Positions 13,408 to 17,169 of a DNA stretch of 17,169 nt are shown here, in pieces. The position numbers and the translations under genes were made by a program. This stretch comes from Chloroflexota bacterium (GTDB lineage: Bacteria > Chloroflexota > Dormibacteria > CF-121), in assembly GCA_005881235.1 (NCBI GenBank), contig VBEQ01000221.1, positions 7,494 through 24,662 of the forward strand, read 5' to 3'. Position 1 is the stretch's first letter; each line of letters begins with the position of its first letter. Below the pieces are notes generated by a model. It was not told the DNA's origin. It searched no databases and saw only the letters and a list, made by a program, of their open reading frames with translations.

Positions 13408-14178
13408 TCAGCCTAGAAGTCCGCGCCTCGGCTGGGCGCTGGGTTCATCCAGCAGCCTGGCACACTCCTTGCGTAGAGCTCTCCAACCCATCGAGGTCGT
13501 GACCTCTGGCGGTTTTTTCGGTGGCGCCTCACGAGCGACCACTTGAATCTGGTCCGCCTGCGGGACACGGTCAATGAATGCCTCCACGATCATCCAACGC
13601 GCCCACACTTGCTTCGGTCCAAGCTTTGCCAACGGATGATCGCTGGAGTAGTGCTGACGGAACGTTCGTCCACGGTCATCGATCAATTCGAGGATCGGAA
13701 AGTCACCAAGTCGGTGATGCGAGACGGCAAGCGTCCGGAGTCGCACCTTCCGACCATCTTCGAGAAGCAGCAAGAAGACATCGCCGGCTTGAACGGGACA
13801 TGGGATGCGGCGGGGACGCCGTACCTTGACGGCCGCCTTCTGCGGTCCGAGCAACTGTGCCCGTAACTTCGTCAGAGCGGTCGCTCGCTTCCGACGCTGC
13901 GGATCCTCCCACATGTGAAGATCGCCGCCGGCATCGATCGCCGCGATCGTGCTGTCGCGCACCGAGGGTTCGAGTCGACCAAGCTGCATCTGGGTGGCAG
14001 CCAGTCCAGTCCAGAAACAAACCCGATTATCGGGATCCGTGACCGCGTGAGCAAAGCGCCGGAGAACCTTCTGTGTCGCCTCGGCATCCGGAACGCCATC
14101 CTCGAGCAGTTCTCGATACTCGCCCCTCACGTCGGACGCGAGATCGTTACTAAAGATGCCGGTGCCCCAGGTACCCAC
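13408..14178 (-). CDS. DUF4259 domain protein with a C-terminal extension
   Basis: 256 residues from a GTG at 14178. The first ~125 residues match DUF4259: MGTWGTGIFSNDLASDVRGE, then VCFWTGLAATQMQLGRLEP, and a short GGDLHMW motif. The domain's function is unknown. The second half starts at CPVQAGDVFLLLLEDGRKVRLR and is beta-rich, ending near VVAREAPPKKPPE; the GDVF-(beta)-DGR pattern is reminiscent of small immunity-type domains such as Imm26, but this is only a resemblance. No membrane segment or catalytic motif is seen. A -10-like TACGCT lies at 14187-14192. The gene stands between rny and ymdB, which are adjacent in many genomes, so it looks inserted. A tRNA T-arm-like fragment lies directly upstream. 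Confidence 0.8.
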   Translation of the reverse strand: MGTWGTGIFSNDLASDVRGEYRELLEDGVPDAEATQKVLRRFAHAVTDPDNRVCFWTGLAATQMQLGRLEPSVRDSTIAAIDAGGDLHMWEDPQRRKRATALTKLRAQLLGPQKAAVKVRRPRRIPCPVQAGDVFLLLLEDGRKVRLRTLAVSHHRLGDFPILELIDDRGRTFRQHYSSDHPLAKLGPKQVWARWMIVEAFIDRVPQADQIQVVAREAPPKKPPEVTTSMGWRALRKECARLLDEPSAQPRRGLLG

Positions 14179-14198
14179 GCACTCAAAGCGTAGCGATC

Positions 14199-14223
14199 TG
14201 GCCGCGCGGAGATTCGAACTCGG
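14199..14223 (-). other. tRNA 3'-end-like remnant (T-arm plus acceptor strand)
   Basis: The minus strand shows CCGAG-TTCGAAT-CTCCG, a T-arm with a proper TTCGAAT loop and 4 of 5 stem pairs, followed by CGCGGCC and a discriminator A. No D-arm, anticodon arm or matching 5' acceptor strand is found at tRNA distance; the region 50-70 bases upstream is the rny terminator. It is not a functional tRNA. Chance is possible, or it is the scar of an element that integrated at a tRNA gene. Confidence 0.3.
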
Positions 14224-14235
14224 GTGTGGCCGCCT

Positions 14236-14266
14236 AAAAGAAAAGGCGGCCCCGGCGGGGGTCGCC
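14236..14266 (-). terminator. Intrinsic terminator of rny
   Basis: Just after the rny stop, the minus strand forms a GC-rich hairpin: GGCG-A-CCCC, loop CGCC, GGGG-C-CGCC (14245-14266), followed by TTTTCTTTT (14236-14244). The second half also pairs with a downstream AGGCGGCC (14228-14235) in an alternative 8-bp hairpin whose loop is the U-tract. Confidence 0.8.
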
Positions 14267-14274
14267 TCTTCTCG

Positions 14275-15807
14275 TTACTTCGCGAATTCGACGATGCGGG
14301 TTTCGCGGATGACGGTGACTTTGATCTGGCCCGGATACTGCAGTTCGCCCTCAATGCGCTTGGCGATATCACGGGCGAGGATCTGGGCGCGGCTGTCGTC
14401 GATCGTGTCGGGCTTGACGATGATCCGGATCTCGCGACCTGCCTGAATGGCAAAGGATTTCTCGACACCTTCGAAGGAGTTGGCGATTCCCTCCAGCTTC
14501 TCGAGCCGCTTGATGTAGGTCGTCAGGGTTTCCCGTCGAGCGCCCGGGCGGGCCGCCGAAACGGCGTCGCAGGCGACGGTGAGGATGGCTTCCAGGCTGG
14601 TGGGCTCGACGTCCATGTGGTGGGCGGCGACTGCGTTCACCAGGATCTCTGGTCTCCCCAGCCGCCTGAGGAGCTCTCCGCCGATGATGGCGTGCGAACC
14701 CTCGACCTCGTGGTCGATCGCCTTGCCGATGTCGTGCAGCAGGCCGGCTTCGCGAGCGAGCGTCACGTCGGCGCCGATCTCGGCCGCCGCCATGCCGCAG
14801 AGGAAGGAGACCTCTTTGCTGTGGGTCAGGACATTCTGTCCGTAGCTGGTCCGGAAGGCCAGCGTTCCCAGCAGTTTGATGAGCTCCGGGTGGAGCCCTG
14901 TGACTCCGGTCTCGAACATCGCCTGTTCGCCTTCTTCCCGAATCCGGTTCTGCACGTCATTGCGAGCCTTGGTCACCATCTCTTCGATCCGAGCCGGATG
15001 GATCCGGCCGTCGACCAGCAGATGATTGAGGGCCACCCGCGCCACCTCGCGGCGGACCGGGTCGAAGCCACTCAGAATGACGGCCTCGGGTGTGTCGTCG
15101 ATGATCAAGTCGACCCCGGTCGCGTGTTCAAGGGCCCGAATATTGCGGCCCTCCCGACCGATAATGCGGCCCTTCATCTCGTCGCTGGGGATTGCCACCA
15201 CCGACACCGAGGTCTCGGCGGTTTGTTCGGCGGCGACCCGCTGCATCGCGGTTACCAGGATGTTGCGCGCGCGCTTTTCGCTTTCCTCTTTGACGATCGC
15301 TTCGCCATCGCGAATCTTCTGCGCGATCTCCTGATTGAGTTCCTTTTCAAGGTTGGTGAGGATCGTCGTCCTCGCCTCGGCCCGCGTCATTCCCGAGATC
15401 CGCTCGAGCTCTTTGACCTGCTCGGCGAGAGCGTCATTGACGCGTTCCCTGGTCCTCCCGATTTCCAACTCTTTCTGCGTGATTCCCTGTTCCTTCCGGT
15501 CGAGATCTTCGAGCTTGCGATCGATCGACTCTTCTTTCTGCTGGACCCGGCGTTCCGAACGCTGGAGTTCAGCACGTGCGTCGCGTACCTCCTGTTCCAG
15601 GCTCAGGCGGATGCGGTGGGCTTCCTCTTTGGCCTCGAGGACCATCTCCTTCATCTGGGTCTCGGCGTCCGACAGCAGCTTTTCCCGCTCCGCGTTGGAG
15701 ACGAGATCCCGCTCCCGGTTCCGATTGCCGACCCAGAGGTAGGCGACGAGGGCTCCCACAAGCGCACTCACCATGACCCCAACGACCAGGAGTAATGGAC
15801 TGGGCAT
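14275..15807 (-). CDS. rny: Ribonuclease Y
   Basis: 510 residues, normal for RNase Y, the membrane-anchored endoribonuclease that starts mRNA decay in many bacteria. A single N-terminal transmembrane helix (LLLVVGVMVSALVGALVAYLW) is followed by a long charged coiled coil (about 30-190). The KH domain is around AIPSDEMKGRIIGREGRNIR, and the HD domain is marked by HSKEV, LLHDIGKA and AAHHMD. The C-terminal tail ends IRETRIVEFAK as in the family. Start ATG 15807 has GAGGTG (15813-15818) 5 bases upstream. It has its own near-consensus promoter in the end of recX, a leader with a small hairpin, and an intrinsic terminator. YmdB, its usual neighbour, is separated from it here by two genes. Confidence 0.97.
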   Translation of the reverse strand: MPSPLLLVVGVMVSALVGALVAYLWVGNRNRERDLVSNAEREKLLSDAETQMKEMVLEAKEEAHRIRLSLEQEVRDARAELQRSERRVQQKEESIDRKLEDLDRKEQGITQKELEIGRTRERVNDALAEQVKELERISGMTRAEARTTILTNLEKELNQEIAQKIRDGEAIVKEESEKRARNILVTAMQRVAAEQTAETSVSVVAIPSDEMKGRIIGREGRNIRALEHATGVDLIIDDTPEAVILSGFDPVRREVARVALNHLLVDGRIHPARIEEMVTKARNDVQNRIREEGEQAMFETGVTGLHPELIKLLGTLAFRTSYGQNVLTHSKEVSFLCGMAAAEIGADVTLAREAGLLHDIGKAIDHEVEGSHAIIGGELLRRLGRPEILVNAVAAHHMDVEPTSLEAILTVACDAVSAARPGARRETLTTYIKRLEKLEGIANSFEGVEKSFAIQAGREIRIIVKPDTIDDSRAQILARDIAKRIEGELQYPGQIKVTVIRETRIVEFAK

Positions 15808-15846
15808 AGTTACACCTCGCTTATGGACTTGTGAAGGTTCTTCGCA

Positions 15847-15862
15847 CCGCGTGTGAACGCGG
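15847..15862 (-). other. Small hairpin in the rny leader
   Basis: CCGCG, a six-base loop, then CGCGG form a perfect 5-bp stem in the 5' leader of rny, about 30 bases downstream of the predicted start point and 40 bases before the ATG. There is no U-tract, so it is not a terminator; it could stabilise the leader or be a self-cleavage target (speculative). Confidence 0.4.
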
Positions 15863-15898
15863 CGGGACTAGTCGTTAAAGAGCGACAGAATCTTGACT

Positions 15899-15927
15899 AT
15901 TTTAGTCGCGAATCTGGGGACTGTCAA
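15899..15927 (-). promoter_or_regulatory. rny promoter (near-perfect sigma-70 type)
   Basis: On the minus strand TTGACA (15922-15927), a 17-base spacer, then TAAAAT (15899-15904). The -10 hexamer coincides with the recX stop codon. Transcription would start near 15892, giving a leader of about 85 bases. It makes rny expression independent of recA-recX. Confidence 0.75.
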
Positions 15928-16441
15928 ACCGGCCGGAGACTTCCCACTCGGCGCTCAGGAGGCGGCAGACCCGGTACACCAAACCACCGCTGAAGCCCCG
16001 CCGGCTGAGGCGGGGGCCGACGTAGGCGACCAGGGCCTGAGCATCGGCGAGTCGCCGGGTGGAGATCAGGCTGCGTCCCAGGGCCAGCGCCTGCTCCGCC
16101 TCGACCTCGGCGTCGACCGTCTCAAGAGCTGGCCCGGCCGTCGCCTCATCAACTCCCTTGGCTCGCAATTCCTGGGCGATGAGCGCGTGCCCCCGACCCC
16201 TGGTCCGGCGTCGTACCAGCGCGGCGGCGTACTCGCGATCATCGAGGTACCCGTCACTCTCGGCCCGGTCGAGCGCGGCGTCCACCGCGGCGTCAACGTA
16301 TCCCAGACGGAGGAGGCGCTGCCGCAAGGCCGCCCGCGACTGCGGCTGGCGGGCCAGCCGCTTGATCGCCTCGGTGTAGGCCACCTGGGCACTCTCCGGT
16401 TCGCGCGCGGTCGGCGTCGCGCGCCGGCCGCCCGATCTCAC
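15902..16441 (-). CDS. recX: Regulatory protein RecX
   Basis: 179 residues from a GTG at 16441 that overlaps the recA TGA (GTGA), so translation is coupled. RecX binds RecA filaments and limits their activity. The helical repeats are typical: YTEAIKRLARQPQSRAALRQRL, RLGYVDAAVDAALDRAESDGYLDDREYA, and a later RRRGFSGGLVYRVCRLL. The N-terminus is a short basic extension and the C-terminus carries the third three-helix repeat. Family divergence is high, so the assignment relies on the pattern together with the position directly after recA, which is strong. The rny promoter lies inside its last codons. Confidence 0.93.
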   Translation of the reverse strand: MRSGGRRATPTAREPESAQVAYTEAIKRLARQPQSRAALRQRLLRLGYVDAAVDAALDRAESDGYLDDREYAAALVRRRTRGRGHALIAQELRAKGVDEATAGPALETVDAEVEAEQALALGRSLISTRRLADAQALVAYVGPRLSRRGFSGGLVYRVCRLLSAEWEVSGRFDSPQIRD

Positions 16442-17169
16442 GCCGGCTGCAGGATCTTCTCGGCCGCCTTGCCCTTCAACTGCGCGATCAGCTCTTCGCC
16501 GAGTTTCGTATTCGCCTTGAGGAACCCGACGGTCTGCTCGCGACCCTGGCCGAGCCGCTGGCCGTTGCAGGAGAACCAGGAACCGGCCTTTTCCACCAAC
16601 GCCCCATCGACTGCGGCGTCGAGCACGCTGCCCCAGTAGGAGATCCCCTCGTTATAGAGGATGTCGAACTCGGCCGACCGAAACGGCGGCGCGACTTTGT
16701 TCTTGACGACCTTGACCTTCACCCGGTTGCCGGTGACGTCTAGCCCGTTCTTGATCGAATCGACCTTGCGGATGTCGAGGCGCACCGAGGCATAGAACTT
16801 CAGCGCCCGACCGCCGGTCGTCACCTCGGGATTGCCGAACATGATGCCGACCTTTTCGCGCAGCTGGTTGATGAAGATCACCGAGGTGCTGGACTTGGAG
16901 ATGGCGCCGGTCAGCTTGCGCAGGGCCTGCGACATCAGGCGGGCTTGCAGGGCAACGTGGCTATCCCCCATCTCGCCGTCGATCTCGGCTTTCGGCACCA
17001 GCGCCGCGACCGAGTCGACGACGATCACGTCCACTGCCCCCGAACGCACCAGGACGTCGACGATCTCGAGTGCCTGCTCACCGGTGTCCGGCTGAGAAAT
17101 CAGCAGATCTTCCGTCTTGACCCCGATATGTCCGGCGTAGACCGGGTCCAGGGCGTGCTCGGCGTCGAT
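16438..17169 (-). CDS. recA: Recombinase RecA, 5' end outside the window
   Basis: The C-terminal 243 residues are visible; roughly the first 90, including the Walker A motif, lie beyond the right edge. The frame is open to the end of the window and reads IDAEHALDP as in other RecA proteins. RecA forms filaments on single-stranded DNA for recombination and triggers LexA cleavage. Visible hallmarks are SQPDTGEQALEI, Walker B VIVVDSVAAL, PKAEIDGEMGDSH, the loop L2 region MFGNPEVTTGGRALKFYASV, KVVKNKVAPPF and GISYWGSVLD. The C-terminal tail is short and not acidic, unlike in enterobacteria. Its promoter and any LexA box are not in view. The stop overlaps recX by four bases. Confidence 0.98.
   Translation of the reverse strand: MDAEHALDPVYAGHIGVKTEDLLISQPDTGEQALEIVDVLVRSGAVDVIVVDSVAALVPKAEIDGEMGDSHVALQARLMSQALRKLTGAISKSSTSVIFINQLREKVGIMFGNPEVTTGGRALKFYASVRLDIRKVDSIKNGLDVTGNRVKVKVVKNKVAPPFRSAEFDILYNEGISYWGSVLDAAVDGALVEKAGSWFSCNGQRLGQGREQTVGFLKANTKLGEELIAQLKGKAAEKILQPA

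Noticed and set aside
14190..14275. Complete tRNA gene on the minus strand
   Set aside because: Only a T-arm and 3' acceptor-like strand can be found; there is no anticodon arm, D-arm or matching 5' acceptor at the required distance.
14224..15795. 523-aa rightward open frame opposite rny
   Set aside because: It mirrors the RNase Y gene codon for codon on the other strand and shows no recognisable domain.
15894..15906. GACTA-TTT-TAGTC palindrome at the recX stop as a terminator
   Set aside because: The stem is short and A/T-rich with no following U-tract, and it overlaps the -10 of the rny promoter.
1..17169. CRISPR arrays, IS elements or inverted terminal repeats
   Set aside because: No regularly spaced direct repeats, transposase motifs or paired terminal repeats were found.

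Overview
This window is a GC-rich, densely coding bacterial chromosome segment of housekeeping genes for DNA repair, the SOS response and tRNA/RNA metabolism. The gene order recA-recX-rny-ymdB-spoVS-miaB-mutS-mutL-miaA-hflX-lexA/LysM closely resembles the Firmicutes order (in Bacillus recA, rny, ymdB, spoVS, miaB, mutS, mutL, miaA, hflX relative and lexA-yneA lie in the same succession over a longer distance). Together with the high GC, the Gram-positive type LexA boxes, a MutL with an endonuclease motif and SpoVS in a locus with no other sporulation gene, this suggests a high-GC Terrabacteria lineage, most likely Chloroflexota or Candidatus Dormibacterota. That placement is inference; no marker here settles it.

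Layout, left to right. 1-1345: the 3' part of a membrane/GAF-like protein gene (+), followed by two tiny coupled ORFs. 1375-2726: a leftward trio of a LAGLIDADG-type homing endonuclease-like ORF, a Nudix hydrolase and a small LysM membrane protein resembling the SOS division inhibitor YneA. 2720-2818: a compact divergent SOS control region with three good LexA boxes, one degenerate box and two opposed sigma-70-like promoters. 3031-3666: lexA (+). 3676-11906: a tightly packed leftward operon spoVS-miaB-mutS-mutL-miaA-hflX. 11986-12777: ymdB (-), probably a leaderless transcript. 12777-13406: a uracil-DNA glycosylase superfamily gene (+). 13408-14178: a DUF4259 protein (-). 14199-14266: a tRNA T-arm-like remnant and the rny terminator. 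14275-15807: rny (-) with its own near-consensus promoter inside the end of recX. 15902-17169: recX and the 3' two thirds of recA (-), running off the right edge.

How the genes work together. RecA filaments formed on damaged DNA stimulate LexA self-cleavage, and RecX moderates RecA. LexA controls itself and, divergently, the LysM (YneA-like) gene with the Nudix and homing-endonuclease-like ORFs behind it. MutS and MutL carry out mismatch repair, and the glycosylase probably handles uracil-type base damage. MiaA and MiaB make the ms2i6A37 modification of tRNA; HflX, RNase Y and YmdB act on ribosomes and RNA. The DUF4259 and glycosylase genes interrupt the rny-ymdB adjacency seen elsewhere and look like insertions.

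The coding content is mostly well-known families. The most unusual features are the SOS divergon with its LysM/Nudix/homing-endonuclease operon, a dispersed-repeat-like palindrome read in frame through the MutL linker, an N-terminally extended SpoVS with an ATT codon at the canonical start, and the insertion between rny and ymdB with a tRNA-like scar at its edge. No CRISPR array, IS element, rRNA or intact tRNA was recognised.
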